From NCBI RefSeq assembly GCF_013522925.1, contig NZ_JAAMQU010000001.1, positions 372,001 to 436,000 on the forward strand: a stretch of DNA of 64,000 bases, read 5' to 3'. Shown here one piece after another: positions 55,244 to 64,000 of the stretch. Each line of letters begins with the position of its first letter. The first letter of the stretch is position 1. Below the pieces are notes generated by a model that was not told the origin of the DNA, searched no databases, and worked only from the letters and a program-made list of their open reading frames with translations. The position numbers and the translations under genes are program-made. Origin of the DNA: Pseudomonas japonica. GTDB lineage: Bacteria; Pseudomonadota; Gammaproteobacteria; Pseudomonadales; Pseudomonadaceae.

Positions 55244-55651
55244 GTGGAAGAAGTCATCGAACAGCTTCGGGAAGCCAATGAACCGGTTCCGGTTCCGTTG
55301 GAGTTACCCGACGAAGATCTCCTGGTCGAGATTGAAGAGCAGCTCTTCATCAACATCCCGTTCGTGTTCAAGGAGTTCCTGCTTCACGTCAGCGACGTGG
55401 TTTACGGCAGCCTCGAACCCGTCACCGTGACGGATCCGCAGTCACATACGTACCTGCCGGAAGTTGCCGCTACCGCTTGGGACCTCGGTGTTCCACGAGA
55501 GCTGATTCCTATCTGCCAGGATGGCGACGACTACTATTGCGTAGAAGAAGACGGAACCGTAGTGCTGTGGAGTGGCGAAGAAGAACTGGTCACCGAAGAG
55601 AGCTGGGAGTCCGTGTGGCACTGGGCAAGGGACGTCTGGCTGGAAAGCTGA
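55244..55651 (+). CDS. SMI1/KNR4-family protein
   Basis: The 135-residue product has the SMI1/KNR4 fold: EDLLVEIEEQLFINIPFVFK, then LLHVSDVVYGSLEPVTVTDP, DGDDYYCVEEDGTVVLWSGE and a C-terminal WESVWHWARDVWLES. Members include immunity proteins of toxin systems and housekeeping proteins of unknown role. There is no toxin next to it, so an immunity role is not supported. The start is the GTG at 55244 (E-E-V-I-E-Q), where homologues start; it has no strong ribosome site. Confidence 0.88.
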   Translation: MEEVIEQLREANEPVPVPLELPDEDLLVEIEEQLFINIPFVFKEFLLHVSDVVYGSLEPVTVTDPQSHTYLPEVAATAWDLGVPRELIPICQDGDDYYCVEEDGTVVLWSGEEELVTEESWESVWHWARDVWLES

Positions 55652-55675
55652 GTCAGTCGCGCCCCTGCGCTTCGG

Positions 55676-57439
55676 TTAGTGGTCTGACGGGGCGCTAGGC
55701 GTCTCTAGCGTCTCTACCAATGCCGCTTGCATACGGGCGTGAATGCGGATCAGCCACCGCCAGAACAGTGCGGCGAATATCACAACCACTACCGCCACAA
55801 GTACCAGCATCTCGCGCGTTGGCAGAATGCTCGCTGATAGCGCTGCCAGCAGGAAGAGAATCACCCCCAGAAATACCACCGGAATAACCTGCGCCATCAC
55901 CTGGCGCAGCGTATCGGTATGCCTGCCCGCAAATTGCGGCTTCACCCCTGCCTGAGCCAACAGTAAAGACAGTGCGCCTAGCTTGCGGTAGGCCGCGATC
56001 AGGAAAGGCATGGACAGCAGTAGCGCCAGCGCACACAGCACGCCCTTCTGGCCTTCCTCGCCTGTAATCCATGGTGAGAGCCACTGGCCGACCTGGGGCG
56101 CGAAGTGAGCACAGGTGAAGAAGATTGCAATAACCAGCGCCAGGTTTACGAAGGTGTGCATAAGGATGCGCCGTACGATGGCTGCGAAGGCCGCGGTTTC
56201 GCCCTGCAGCCGGATGTTGCGCAGCCACTCGCCATAGGTGCTGAACACCCGGGCCAACGGTGAGGGAATCCACCGCCCAAGCATCAATGCGAAAGGGTCC
56301 GCCGCTCGGATCAGATAGGGCGTGAGCAAGGTGGTAATGGCCGACACCGCGACGGCGACGGGATAAAGGAAATCGCTGGTCACTTCCAGTGTCATGCCCA
56401 GCGCGGCGATGATGAAGGAGAACTCCCCGATCTGCGAAAGGCCCATGCCCACTCGCAGTGACGTGCGCCCATCGTTGCCTGCCAGGAACGCACCCAGGCT
56501 GCAGGAGACGACCTTGCCAATCACTACCGCTGCGGTTATGACGGCGATTGGCACGGCATACTCAACCAGTACACGCGGTTCGATCATCAACCCGATGGCC
56601 ACAAAGAAGATAGCGCTGAACATGTCCCGCAAGGGCTCGACCAGCCGTTCGACCTTACGGTGATGTGTCGACTCCGCCATGATCGCGCCTATCAGGAACG
56701 CACCCAGGACCATGCTGTAGCCCAGTTTCACCACCAGAAGGCAGAAGCCGAAGCACAGGCCCAACACCACCACCAGAAGCATCTCATCGCTTTTGGCTTC
56801 GGCAACATAGGCCAGCAAACGCGGCACCAACAGGATGCCCACCACCAGCGCCACGATCATGAACAGCCCAAGTTTGCCGACGGTTGCGAGTACTTCCCCG
56901 GAACTCACCGAGCCGCTCACCGCTATACCGGATAACAGGGCGATGATACCGATGCCAAGGATGTCCTCTACGATAAGCACACCGAAGATGAGCTGGGCGA
57001 AGCGATGGTGCTTCATGTTCAGGTCGTTCAGCGCTTTGACGATGATGGTGGTGGACGAGATGGCCAATATCGCACCCAGGAACAGCGCATCCATGCTGCC
57101 CCATCCAAACGCGTTGCCGATCTCGTAACCCACCCAGATCATCAAGGTGATTTCCAACAGGGCGGCGACAAAGGCGGTAGCGCCTACCTTGAACAACTTG
57201 CGCAGGCTGAATTCCAGCCCCAGACAAAACATGAGGAACACCACACCAAGCTCCGCAAGGGTCTTGATGGTTTCCTCGTCATGTATGAAGCCGAACGGAG
57301 GCGTATGCGGCCCGATGATGAAGCCGGCGGCGATATAGCCCAGCACCACTGGCTGTTTGAGCCGATGAAAGATTACCGTCACGATGCCCGCTATTAGCAT
57401 GATCACGGCCAGGTCCTGAATGAAGGCGATAGCATGCAC
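55676..57439 (-). CDS. Kef-type monovalent cation:proton antiporter, no RCK domain
   Basis: The 587-residue product is a CPA2-type Na+(K+)/H+ exchanger, with about 12 helices in the first 385 residues. Motifs are LKQPVVLGYIAAGFIIGPHT, GVVFLMFCLGLEFSLRKLF, DILGIGIIALLSGIAVSGSV and GLSQIGEFSFIIAALGMTLE. The C-terminal portion (about 420-587) is not a TrkA-N/RCK domain but a further membrane domain of about four hydrophobic helices. The start is the GTG at 57439 (H-A-I-A-F-I-Q), with GGAG about 9 nt upstream; a TTG at 57454 gives a longer form. Confidence 0.92.
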   Translation of the reverse strand: MHAIAFIQDLAVIMLIAGIVTVIFHRLKQPVVLGYIAAGFIIGPHTPPFGFIHDEETIKTLAELGVVFLMFCLGLEFSLRKLFKVGATAFVAALLEITLMIWVGYEIGNAFGWGSMDALFLGAILAISSTTIIVKALNDLNMKHHRFAQLIFGVLIVEDILGIGIIALLSGIAVSGSVSSGEVLATVGKLGLFMIVALVVGILLVPRLLAYVAEAKSDEMLLVVVLGLCFGFCLLVVKLGYSMVLGAFLIGAIMAESTHHRKVERLVEPLRDMFSAIFFVAIGLMIEPRVLVEYAVPIAVITAAVVIGKVVSCSLGAFLAGNDGRTSLRVGMGLSQIGEFSFIIAALGMTLEVTSDFLYPVAVAVSAITTLLTPYLIRAADPFALMLGRWIPSPLARVFSTYGEWLRNIRLQGETAAFAAIVRRILMHTFVNLALVIAIFFTCAHFAPQVGQWLSPWITGEEGQKGVLCALALLLSMPFLIAAYRKLGALSLLLAQAGVKPQFAGRHTDTLRQVMAQVIPVVFLGVILFLLAALSASILPTREMLVLVAVVVVIFAALFWRWLIRIHARMQAALVETLETPSAPSDH

Positions 57440-57486
57440 TTCGGTACACTCCAAACGTCAGGGGAATAACAACCCTAACATTCATT

Positions 57487-57498
57487 GGAATGTATTCC
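57487..57498. promoter_or_regulatory. Palindrome GGAATGTATTCC upstream of the antiporter gene
   Basis: A perfect 12-bp inverted repeat lies in the AT-rich leader between the divergent antiporter and thioesterase genes. It is a possible operator; no factor is assigned. Confidence 0.35.
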
Positions 57499-57648
57499 GT
57501 CCATTGGCAATATGCGGAAACAGACTTTGATATTGCACAACGGCGTTATCAATCGGGTGACGAGTCCCCGCGCCGCTGCGTCTGCAACCTATAGCTTGAG
57601 CGGTATATGAAGCCGCCCCGCCCCTGACCTTTGACCGTGAGCGCCTTT

Positions 57649-58134
57649 ATGGAACCTGGAAATGCCGAGCTGACGATGACCGTACTGATGACCCCGGACA
57701 TGGCGAATTTCTCCGGGAACGTCCACGGTGGCACCTTGCTTAAATACCTCGACGAAGTCGCCTATGCCTGCGCCAGCCGGTATGCAGGGCGTTACGTGGT
57801 GACGCTTTCCGTCGACCAGGTGATATTCCGAGAGCCTATCCATGTGGGCGAACTTGTAACCTTCCTGGCGTCCGTCAACTACACCGGCAATACGTCGATG
57901 GAAGTGGGCATCAAGGTAGTGACCGAGAATATCCAGCAGCGCAGCGTGCGCCACACCAACAGCTGCTTCTTCACCATGGTTGCGATGGACGAGAACCGAC
58001 GTGCTGTTCCGGTGCCGCCGCGCTCACCTCAAACCAGTGAGGAAAAGCGTCGCTTTGCGCAGGGCCAGCAGCGTCGTCAGATCCGGCAGGAATTGGAACA
58101 ACGCTATCAAGAGCTCAAAGCCGACGGCAACTGA
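57649..58134 (+). CDS. Acyl-CoA thioesterase (YciA-like)
   Basis: The 161-residue product is a hotdog-fold acyl-CoA hydrolase. Motifs are DMANFSGNVHGGTLLKYLDE (the N-x-HGG active-site loop), VDQVIFREPIHVGELVTFLA and VRHTNSCFFTMVAMDENRRA. The ATG at 57649 begins E-P-G-N-A-E-L, as in close relatives; an in-frame TTG at 57631 precedes it. The C-terminal helix (QGQQRRQIRQELEQRYQELK) is charged and may mediate assembly. It stands convergent with pdxY. Confidence 0.92.
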   Translation: MEPGNAELTMTVLMTPDMANFSGNVHGGTLLKYLDEVAYACASRYAGRYVVTLSVDQVIFREPIHVGELVTFLASVNYTGNTSMEVGIKVVTENIQQRSVRHTNSCFFTMVAMDENRRAVPVPPRSPQTSEEKRRFAQGQQRRQIRQELEQRYQELKADGN

Positions 58135-58137
58135 CCT

Positions 58138-59004
58138 TTAAAGCCGGGTAGCCTCGAACCGTACACGGGGATGAGCGATCCGGTCCTGCGCTCGCACCAG
58201 TTGAAGCTCGTAGCTGGCGCACGCTTGCGTTTCCAACATCACCTCATGCACGGCCGCCGCGGTAAATTCGAAGGCCGCTACAGGCTCATCCCCTAGCAAT
58301 AGCCGAGAGAGGAACAGCCCGGAGGTCAGGTCCCCCACCCCTACTGGCTGGCGAGGAAACGCCAGCAGTGGCCGGCGCAGATGCCAGGTATCTGCTGGTG
58401 TTACCAGCAACATCTCGAAGTCCTCCGGCTTTTTGTTCTGGTACGAGAGGTGCTTGACCATGACCATAGCTGGGCCGCGGTCGAGCAAGGCGCGCGCCAT
58501 CGCTACACACTCGTCCAGGGTATCCGCAGTGCGGCCGGTGAAGGTATTGAGCTCCAGCTGATTGGGGCACAGCACATCCGCTCGAGGAAGTGCCTGGGAT
58601 AGCAGAAAGTCAGTGACTTCGGGCGCTACCACGCAGCCCTTTTCAGCATGCCCCATGACCGGATCACACAGGTAGATGGCTCGCGGGTTAGCGGCTTTTA
58701 CTGCTGCCACCGCTTCCAGAATGGCTTGGCCTTGCTGCGGGCTGCCCAGATATCCGCTAAGGACAGCATCGCAATTACCAAGCTCGCCGATAGCGGAAAC
58801 ACCCCGCACCAGCTCCGGAATTTGATGCGCGGGAAGCACTTCTCCCGCCCATTGGCCATACTGGGTATGGTTGGAAAATTGTACGGTGTTCAACGGCCAC
58901 ACATTTACGCCGATCCGCTGCATCGCAAAGACCGCAGCGCTGTTACCCGCATGGCCAAATACCACATGGGATTGGATCGCGAGCAGATGAGGGGTGCGTT
59001 TCAT
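58138..59004 (-). CDS. pdxY: Pyridoxal kinase PdxY
   Basis: PdxY phosphorylates pyridoxal to PLP in the vitamin B6 salvage pathway. The 288-residue product is a ribokinase-superfamily enzyme: [20 protein letters not shown] at the start, [16 protein letters not shown], and the ATP-binding signature [20 protein letters not shown] with the catalytic Asp in VGVGDLTSG. The start is the ATG at 59004 (K-R-T-P-H-L); the upstream reading is not family-like. It is divergent from the DUF3301 gene. Confidence 0.95.
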   Translation of the reverse strand: MKRTPHLLAIQSHVVFGHAGNSAAVFAMQRIGVNVWPLNTVQFSNHTQYGQWAGEVLPAHQIPELVRGVSAIGELGNCDAVLSGYLGSPQQGQAILEAVAAVKAANPRAIYLCDPVMGHAEKGCVVAPEVTDFLLSQALPRADVLCPNQLELNTFTGRTADTLDECVAMARALLDRGPAMVMVKHLSYQNKKPEDFEMLLVTPADTWHLRRPLLAFPRQPVGVGDLTSGLFLSRLLLGDEPVAAFEFTAAAVHEVMLETQACASYELQLVRAQDRIAHPRVRFEATRL

Positions 59005-59121
59005 TGGAAATTCCAGCGCATCAAAGGCAGTTTTCGGGTGTCTAATATTGCGTGAAAAGCGCGCTGTACGACAGACCGGGCAGGCAGTTAAGCTGAGCGA
59101 GTCCAGATGGAGCTCTTGTCG

Positions 59122-59511
59122 ATGTTGACCCTTGAAAATCTTGCCGTGCTGCTGGTTATGGCGTGTATTGGGGCCTGGTTCTGGCATAGCCATGGGCTAA
59201 GGGAAAAAGCCCTGGCGAAGGTACGCAGCCACTGCAAGGCTCTGGACCTGGAGCTGCTGGACGAAAACGTGGCATTCAAGCGTTTCAGCTTTGTGCGCGA
59301 TGCCAAAGGGCGTAAGCGTTTCGCCAGGGTGTACGGCTTCGAGTTCACCGTGACGGGCGAACAACGTCATCCGGGCACCATCACTCAATTCGGCGCGCAT
59401 ACCGCCCAAATTGAATTGGCGCCTTACCCTTTCGAGATCAAAAAGCAACCTACCGCAGAAATCATCGAGCTAAGCGAGTGGCGTCAGACCCACAAGCGCA
59501 CCCGGCCCTGA
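59122..59511 (+). CDS. DUF3301 protein
   Basis: The approximately 129-residue product has an N-terminal membrane anchor ([20 protein letters not shown]) followed by a soluble DUF3301 domain with conserved [20 protein letters not shown] and [12 protein letters not shown]. The start at 59122 is chosen since homologues begin at MLTL; an ATG at 59107 would add five residues. The function is unknown. The 3' end overlaps the convergent CobW-like gene by 42 bp. Confidence 0.88.
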   Translation: MLTLENLAVLLVMACIGAWFWHSHGLREKALAKVRSHCKALDLELLDENVAFKRFSFVRDAKGRKRFARVYGFEFTVTGEQRHPGTITQFGAHTAQIELAPYPFEIKKQPTAEIIELSEWRQTHKRTRP

Positions 59512-60423
59512 TGGGGGCAGCTGGCAGGCAGCCCAAGCCTCTTCAAGCCCGGCTGAGGGCTGCGGTTCGTCAAATATAAGCTCGAGTCGGCTATCTTTTC
59601 GCCATTCTGTAGCTCGCCATTCAATCGCCTGGTCGGGAAGCAAGTTGGCAGATACCCAGCCTTCCGGGCTATGGATAATCATCTTGGCGCGCTTCCATGG
59701 CCATTGTTCCAGCATGTGCTCGATACGCTGCAAGTCCAGTACCCGATCCGCAGCCAGCTGCCAGCCGATACTCCAATCGCTGGCCGATTGAGCAGTTACA
59801 ACAGTGAAGCCGGGGGCTAGGCTGGGGGTTGGGTTATACATTCGAGCGCCAGACAGCTCATTCAGTGCCACGTGGCCGTGAGTGACCCACACGCCGCGCT
59901 GGCCCAGCATAGCTTCAACCTCCAGCCGGCGCTCGATAGCCACCAGATCCGCCTTGTTGATCAGCAGCGTGCAGGGATGCTTCAGAGCAGCCTTCACCGC
60001 ATCTGGCAGTGGCGACCCTTGGAAGACCGCCAGCCCATCAACAACCACAATGGGCGGCTCCAGCGCCAATACCTTATCCCATGGCTCCGCTTTCAACTGC
60101 CGAAGCAACGGCAGCGGGTGGCTAAGCCCTGATAACTCGATCAGCAACCGATGTGGTTGCGCCAAGCGAAGCAGCCGCCCGAGCGCTACGGTGAACGGGG
60201 CGCCGTTGACGCAGCACACGCAGCCCCCTGCCACTTCGGTGATTGAGATACCATCGGTTGCAGGGCCCAGCAGCGCGGCATCCAACCCAACCTGCCCGAA
60301 CTCGTTGATCAGTACAGCCCAACGCTCGCCATCCGGTCGCTGGCTTAGCCAGTGCCGGGCTACGCTTGTTTTGCCTGCGCCCAATGGGCCAGCTAGTACA
60401 TAGGTAAGGATATTTTCAAGCAT
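59470..60423 (-). CDS. COG0523 / CobW-like metallochaperone GTPase
   Basis: The 317-residue product is a G3E-family GTPase of the CobW/YjiA/YeiR group, which deliver metals such as Zn or Co to proteins. It has Walker A TYVLAGPLGAGKTSV, the metal-binding CxCC motif in EVAGGCVCCVNGAPF, and the base-recognition motif LLINKADLVAIERR. The C-terminal CobW domain is shorter than in CobW itself. The ATG at 60423 overlaps the divergent ATG at 60422 (CATG), so the two genes share no intergenic space. Confidence 0.9.
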   Translation of the reverse strand: MLENILTYVLAGPLGAGKTSVARHWLSQRPDGERWAVLINEFGQVGLDAALLGPATDGISITEVAGGCVCCVNGAPFTVALGRLLRLAQPHRLLIELSGLSHPLPLLRQLKAEPWDKVLALEPPIVVVDGLAVFQGSPLPDAVKAALKHPCTLLINKADLVAIERRLEVEAMLGQRGVWVTHGHVALNELSGARMYNPTPSLAPGFTVVTAQSASDWSIGWQLAADRVLDLQRIEHMLEQWPWKRAKMIIHSPEGWVSANLLPDQAIEWRATEWRKDSRLELIFDEPQPSAGLEEAWAACQLPPSGPGALVGLTPLA

Positions 60424-60796
60424 GCTGGATTTACGCAGACCTTCGGGGCTTGCTGTCATCTTCCTCTTGTTCTGCAATGCGCCGCAAGCTCAGGCCCAGG
60501 CCTGTATCGTGCACACTCAAGGCGATCATGTGGATGTAAAAGTCTGCCAGCAGAACCGGAATATCCCGGAAAGCCTTTTTAAATCCGGCTTCTGCCAACC
60601 GGAGCTGAAAGGACAAAAGGTAGACGTCACCTATGTGGATCAATGCCCTTCCGGCGCGTTTGGCATTTGTAGCAACGCTCACGTTGATGGGATGCCCTAT
60701 CGCCAGGACATCCACTACTACGGCGTAACCAGCGACGCGCGATTCTTGAAACCGTTCTGCGAAACCCGCAGCCAGGGCAAATGGGCGCTTCCCTGA
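60422..60796 (+). CDS. Cys-rich secreted protein, function unknown
   Basis: The 124-residue product has a signal peptide (about 1-26, ending AQA-Q) and a mature part with six cysteines (for example VKVCQQNRNIPESLF, GFCQPELKGQKVDVTY, QCPSGAFGICSNAHVDGMPY and FLKPFCETRS), which suggests disulfides in the periplasm. I recognise no enzyme motif. The start ATG lies back-to-back with the CobW-like gene. It is convergent with the DUF3617 gene; a parS site lies between their ends. Confidence 0.75.
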   Translation: MLDLRRPSGLAVIFLLFCNAPQAQAQACIVHTQGDHVDVKVCQQNRNIPESLFKSGFCQPELKGQKVDVTYVDQCPSGAFGICSNAHVDGMPYRQDIHYYGVTSDARFLKPFCETRSQGKWALP

Positions 60797-60802
60797 ATTG
60801 AA

Positions 60803-60818
60803 TGTTCCACGTGGAACT
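60803..60818. other. parS: Putative chromosomal parS site (ParB-binding centromere)
   Basis: TGTTCCACGTGGAACT contains the 14-bp perfect palindrome GTTCCAC/GTGGAAC at 60804-60817. It matches the Pseudomonas parS consensus TGTTCCACGTGGAAC(A/C) over 15 of 16 bases. It lies in the approximately 20-bp gap between two convergent genes and just touches the DUF3617 stop. No other full match was seen in the window. The origin-proximal location agrees with parS biology. Confidence 0.85.
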
Positions 60819-61344
60819 ACTGGCGCGGCTTCACATTGCCACAGTTCGCACCGAGCCACTGGGCACGGGTTTGCATGCTGCCTTTTTGCGCTGCGCCATT
60901 GGCGTTAAAAGTACCTGCCACCTGTGTAGTGAATTCGCGGTCGCTAAGAAACGTTGCCTGCCCGGCCCCTTGAGCTTTGGGGCAGCTGAACGAAAACTTC
61001 CATACGTTACCCTTGCGCTCTGTAATCCGCTGCGTACAACCAGATTGTGGGTCCTGTAGCGGTATGTCGTTGGCCTTCACCTGCTCAGGTGTGAGGCACG
61101 AGCGAATGCCATTGCCGGCAACTGTGATGCCTTGCTTGGCCAACATCTGTTCCATCATTGCTCGTTGTTCCGGAGGCAACATGCGCAGTTGGCCCAGCAT
61201 CACCTGCATATCGGGCATCGGCTGCCCCTCTACCTCCATGTTACTGGTAGTCAGTTCCCATAAGCCGGGCTGTAGCATTTGCGCCTGAGCACCCGTTGCG
61301 GCGCTCAGCGCGCATACCAATGCAACCATTCCAACGACCTTCAT
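60817..61344 (-). CDS. DUF3617 secreted protein
   Basis: The 175-residue product has a signal peptide (about 1-22, ending AQA-Q) and the DUF3617 domain: MLQPGLWELTTSNMEVEGQP, LPPEQRAMMEQMLAKQGITV, CLTPEQVKANDIPLQ, and a C-terminal QTRAQWLGANCG. Conserved cysteines suggest disulfide bonds. The function is unknown. GAGGAG precedes the ATG. Confidence 0.9.
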   Translation of the reverse strand: MKVVGMVALVCALSAATGAQAQMLQPGLWELTTSNMEVEGQPMPDMQVMLGQLRMLPPEQRAMMEQMLAKQGITVAGNGIRSCLTPEQVKANDIPLQDPQSGCTQRITERKGNVWKFSFSCPKAQGAGQATFLSDREFTTQVAGTFNANGAAQKGSMQTRAQWLGANCGNVKPRQ

Positions 61345-61469
61345 AGCTTACTCCTCGATTGTGCTCACGTTGGACGACAGCCCCCAGCATACGTTGCAGG
61401 TGAATGAGCTGCACATTCCGCTGTGGACAGGGTCATAAACACATTGATGCCAGGACGCCTACGCACTGC

Positions 61470-62909
61470 ATGGACACTCACAGCGCCGCCTTTTTCGGAA
61501 TTCTGCTGGCAATCATTCACAGCCTCGGCGCCATTGCGGCAGTGCACGCCTTGCTTACGGTGCGAACCGCGCAGGGCGCCATCGCCTGGGCGATGTCGTT
61601 GTTCTTCATACCCTACTTTACCTTGCTCCCTTATCTTGTCTTCGGGCGCAGTACCTTCGACGAATACATCGCTGCAAGGCGGCAAGCCAACCGCGAGATG
61701 CAGGATGCAATCGCTCATTTGAACTGGCGCCCCTGGGTTGAAGAAGCCATGGCGGCAAAAGAGTCGCAAGCGTATGCCGAGTTGAGGGCAATGCCCAGGC
61801 TTGGCCGCATGCCCTGCCTGGCCAATAACGCCGTGGGGTTGCTGGTAAATGGCGAGGCAACTTTCCAACGCATCTTTGAAGCGATCCGGGAAGCGCAGCA
61901 GGTAATACTCATCCAGTTTTTCATCATTCATGACGACCTGATCGGCCGCCGTTTACAAGCCGCCTTGCTCGAAAAAGCCGGGCAAGGCGTAGCGGTGCAT
62001 TTGCTGTTCGACCGCATCGGTAGCCATGCACTGCCTAGGCATTATGTGGACACGCTTCGGCGTGCGGGTGTGCAAGTACATGCCTTCGCTGCAGGCAGAG
62101 CGGGCCTTAACCGGTTCCAGGTCAACTTCCGTAACCATCGGAAGATAGTGGTGGTGGACGGCAAGATAGGTTTCTTGGGCGGGCACAACGTAGGGGATGA
62201 ATACCTGGGCGACCGCCCTCCCCTTAGCCCTTGGCGAGATACGCACGTTTGGGTCACAGGCCCGGCCGTGGCGTGCTTGCAGGAAAGCTTCGCGGAGGAC
62301 TGGTTCTGGGCGGCGCGGGAACTGCCCCCTTTACTACTGCCGGACGCTTATCCGGAGGAAGGTGCGCTATGCCAGGTACTCCCCTCGGGGCCGGCCGACC
62401 CGCAGGAGACCTGCGCACTGTTCTTTATCGAGGCGATCAATAGCGCAAAACGACGCCTGTGGATTACTACCCCCTACTTCATTCCCGACGAAGCCGTCTT
62501 TGCCGCGTTGCGCCTGGCGGTGATGAAGAACGTAGACGTACGCATACTTATGCCGTCCCGCCCGGACCATCGGATCGTGTACGCCGCTTCAAGCCTCTAT
62601 GCGAGCGAGGCGGTACGAGCTGGCGTGCGAATCTTCCGGTACCAGCCAGGCTTCCTTCATCAGAAGGTTGTGCTCATAGATGACGATATCAGCGCCATAG
62701 GCAGCGCTAACCTGGACAACCGCTCGTTCAGGCTCAATTTCGAGGTGATGTTGCTCACGGTCGATACGGGGTTTACCGCTGAAGTGGCCGCGATGCTGGA
62801 GCAGGATTTTTCGGAGGCGGTAGAGATGACCGTGGCGGACAGCAAGAATACCCATAGGCTGCTCAAGCTGGGCATGCGCGTGGCGCGGCTGATTTCCCCG
62901 GTGCTTTGA
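61470..62909 (+). CDS. cls: Cardiolipin synthase
   Basis: The 479-residue product is a phospholipase-D-type cardiolipin synthase that joins two phosphatidylglycerols at the inner membrane. Two N-terminal membrane segments (about 5-65) precede two HKD motifs: [20 protein letters not shown] and [20 protein letters not shown]. The start is the ATG at 61470 (D-T-H-S-A-A-F); a longer reading to 61404 is less likely. The length is that of ClsA proteins. Confidence 0.95.
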   Translation: MDTHSAAFFGILLAIIHSLGAIAAVHALLTVRTAQGAIAWAMSLFFIPYFTLLPYLVFGRSTFDEYIAARRQANREMQDAIAHLNWRPWVEEAMAAKESQAYAELRAMPRLGRMPCLANNAVGLLVNGEATFQRIFEAIREAQQVILIQFFIIHDDLIGRRLQAALLEKAGQGVAVHLLFDRIGSHALPRHYVDTLRRAGVQVHAFAAGRAGLNRFQVNFRNHRKIVVVDGKIGFLGGHNVGDEYLGDRPPLSPWRDTHVWVTGPAVACLQESFAEDWFWAARELPPLLLPDAYPEEGALCQVLPSGPADPQETCALFFIEAINSAKRRLWITTPYFIPDEAVFAALRLAVMKNVDVRILMPSRPDHRIVYAASSLYASEAVRAGVRIFRYQPGFLHQKVVLIDDDISAIGSANLDNRSFRLNFEVMLLTVDTGFTAEVAAMLEQDFSEAVEMTVADSKNTHRLLKLGMRVARLISPVL

Positions 62910-62959
62910 TGTGTAGAGAGAAGGGGGCGGTTGGAGCCGCCGCCCTCCCCCCCGCAGGC

Positions 62960-64000
62960 TTACTCCACCGTTACCGACTTCGCCAGGTTACGCGGCTGGT
63001 CCACATCCGTGCCCTTGAGGACGGCAACGTAATAGGACAGCAGCTGCAGCGGCACGGTATAGAGGATAGGCGCCAGTGCGTCGATGATGTGAGGCATCGA
63101 CACCACGGTAGTACCGGGGCCATTGCTCAGCTGGGCATCGGTATCGGCGAATACGACCAACTCTCCGCCCCGCGCCCGCACCTCCTGCAGGTTGGATTTG
63201 AGCTTTTCCAACAGCTCGTTGTTCGGCGCAACGGTCACCACTGGCATGTCGGCATCGACCAAGGCCAACGGCCCATGTTTAAGCTCGCCTGCCGGATAAG
63301 CCTCGGCGTGAATGTAGGAGATCTCCTTGAGCTTGAGCGCGCCTTCCATCGCCACCGGGAACTGAGCCCCACGCCCCAGGAACAAGGTATGGTGTTTTTC
63401 GGCAAACAGTTCCGCGACCTTCTCGACCGTGGCATCCATGGCCAAGGCTTCGCCCAACCGCACAGGCAAGCGGCGCAACTCTTCTACCAACTGTGCTTCA
63501 AGCCCTGACTCAAGCGTACCCTGCACCTGCCCGAGTGCCAGCGTGAGCAGCATCAACCCAACCAGTTGGGTGGTGAATGCCTTGGTGGAAGCGACACCGA
63601 TCTCCGGCCCTGCCTGCGTCAGCAGGGTAAGGTCCGACTCTCGTACCAGAGAGCTGATACCGACGTTGCAGATCGCGAGGCTGCCCACAAACCCAAGCGC
63701 CTTGGCATAACGCAACGCTGCCAAGGTGTCAGCGGTTTCCCCTGACTGGGATATGGTGACGAACAAGGTATCCTGCGGCACGACTACCTTGCGGTAGCGG
63801 AACTCGCTGGCGACTTCGACCTGACACGGGATACCAGCCAGCCCTTCAAGCCAGTACCGTGCAACCATGCCTGCGTGATAACTGGTGCCGCACGCGACGA
63901 TCTGAACGTTTCGTACCTGTTTGAACAGCGCATGAGCGCCTGGCCCGAACGCTTCCACCAACACCTGGTTTTCACCCAGTCGGCTTTCGAGCGTGCGCTG
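62960..64000 (-). CDS. glmS: Glutamine--fructose-6-phosphate aminotransferase GlmS, C-terminal part
   Basis: GlmS makes glucosamine-6-phosphate from fructose-6-phosphate and glutamine, the first step of amino-sugar synthesis. The visible 346 residues are the isomerase half, with two SIS domains: [40 protein letters not shown], and the C-terminal [13 protein letters not shown]. The frame is open to base 64000; the N-terminal glutaminase domain lies to the right of the window. The site downstream of glmS is the Tn7 attachment site in many bacteria; no Tn7 is seen here. Confidence 0.97.
   Translation of the reverse strand, partial: QRTLESRLGENQVLVEAFGPGAHALFKQVRNVQIVACGTSYHAGMVARYWLEGLAGIPCQVEVASEFRYRKVVVPQDTLFVTISQSGETADTLAALRYAKALGFVGSLAICNVGISSLVRESDLTLLTQAGPEIGVASTKAFTTQLVGLMLLTLALGQVQGTLESGLEAQLVEELRRLPVRLGEALAMDATVEKVAELFAEKHHTLFLGRGAQFPVAMEGALKLKEISYIHAEAYPAGELKHGPLALVDADMPVVTVAPNNELLEKLKSNLQEVRARGGELVVFADTDAQLSNGPGTTVVSMPHIIDALAPILYTVPLQLLSYYVAVLKGTDVDQPRNLAKSVTVE

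Noticed and set aside
55244..55651. SMI1/KNR4 gene as an immunity protein of a toxin system
   Set aside because: No toxin, Rhs or CDI gene is nearby, and the gene stands alone among housekeeping genes.
62909..62960. Possible terminator between cls and glmS
   Set aside because: The GC-rich stretch can pair weakly (GGGCGG/CCGCCC) but has no good T-run; not convincing enough to list as a feature.
62930..64000. Tn7-type insertion at the glmS attachment site
   Set aside because: No transposase or transposon ends are seen downstream of glmS; cls follows directly.
1..64000. CRISPR arrays, tRNA, rRNA or insertion sequences
   Set aside because: No spaced direct repeats, cloverleaf-like sequences or transposase motifs were noticed on either strand.

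Overview
The window is a GC-rich, gene-dense piece of a Pseudomonas chromosome. Gene order and protein sequences most resemble the P. putida group. The left edge cuts spoT and the right edge cuts glmS. In pseudomonads this arc lies on the replication-origin side of the chromosome. Two sequence signals agree with that: a 16-bp parS-type centromere palindrome at 60803-60818, and DnaA-box-like 9-mers around 40 kb. I saw no rRNA, tRNA, insertion sequence, prophage or CRISPR array. Nearly everything is core genome.

Layout. 0-10 kb: spoT end, ridA, a lipoprotein, an SDR protein, exbB-exbD-tonB behind a Fur-like box, the oxyR-recG pair, and a degenerate-YbaK/HDOD fusion. 10-16 kb: HU protein, rubredoxin (55 codons), ubiC-ubiA, phoB-phoR behind a Pho box, a CNNM/CBS protein. 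16-26 kb, mostly minus strand: M23 peptidase, receiver-type regulator, phoU, pstB, pstA, pstC, pstS, an MFS symporter. PstC and PstA are far longer than their E. coli counterparts, and a triple Pho box sits between pstS and pstC.

26-36 kb: thioesterase, hexose-6-phosphate mutarotase, DUF3299 and GlsB-like proteins, purE-purK, a frameshifted metzincin-type protease, a LysR regulator divergent from aspA, then a sodium/amino-acid symporter and asparaginase (an aspartate/asparagine set). 36-43 kb: AraC regulator, acetylpolyamine amidohydrolase overlapping a polyamine-binding protein, a MocR regulator, a PaiB-like flavoprotein and two GNAT acetyltransferases. Together they look like a polyamine acetylation/deacetylation locus. 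43-49 kb: two-subunit pyruvate carboxylase with its divergent LysR regulator, a small conserved protein, and an RpiR/HexR-type regulator with a palindromic operator.

49-64 kb: a GGDEF/EAL protein, uvrD, Tim44-domain and SMI1/KNR4 proteins, a Kef-type antiporter, a thioesterase, pdxY, a DUF3301 protein, a COG0523 (CobW-like) GTPase, a Cys-rich secreted protein, the parS site, a DUF3617 protein, cardiolipin synthase and the end of glmS.

The genes work together mainly in phosphate sensing and uptake (phoBR, pst, phoU), TonB energisation, C4/aspartate metabolism with pyruvate carboxylation, and polyamine handling. I did not find a clear unknown defence or mobile system. The least explained items are the parS/DnaA-box signals, the large PstC/PstA insertions, the polyamine acetyl-cycle locus and the inactive-looking YbaK-HDOD fusion.
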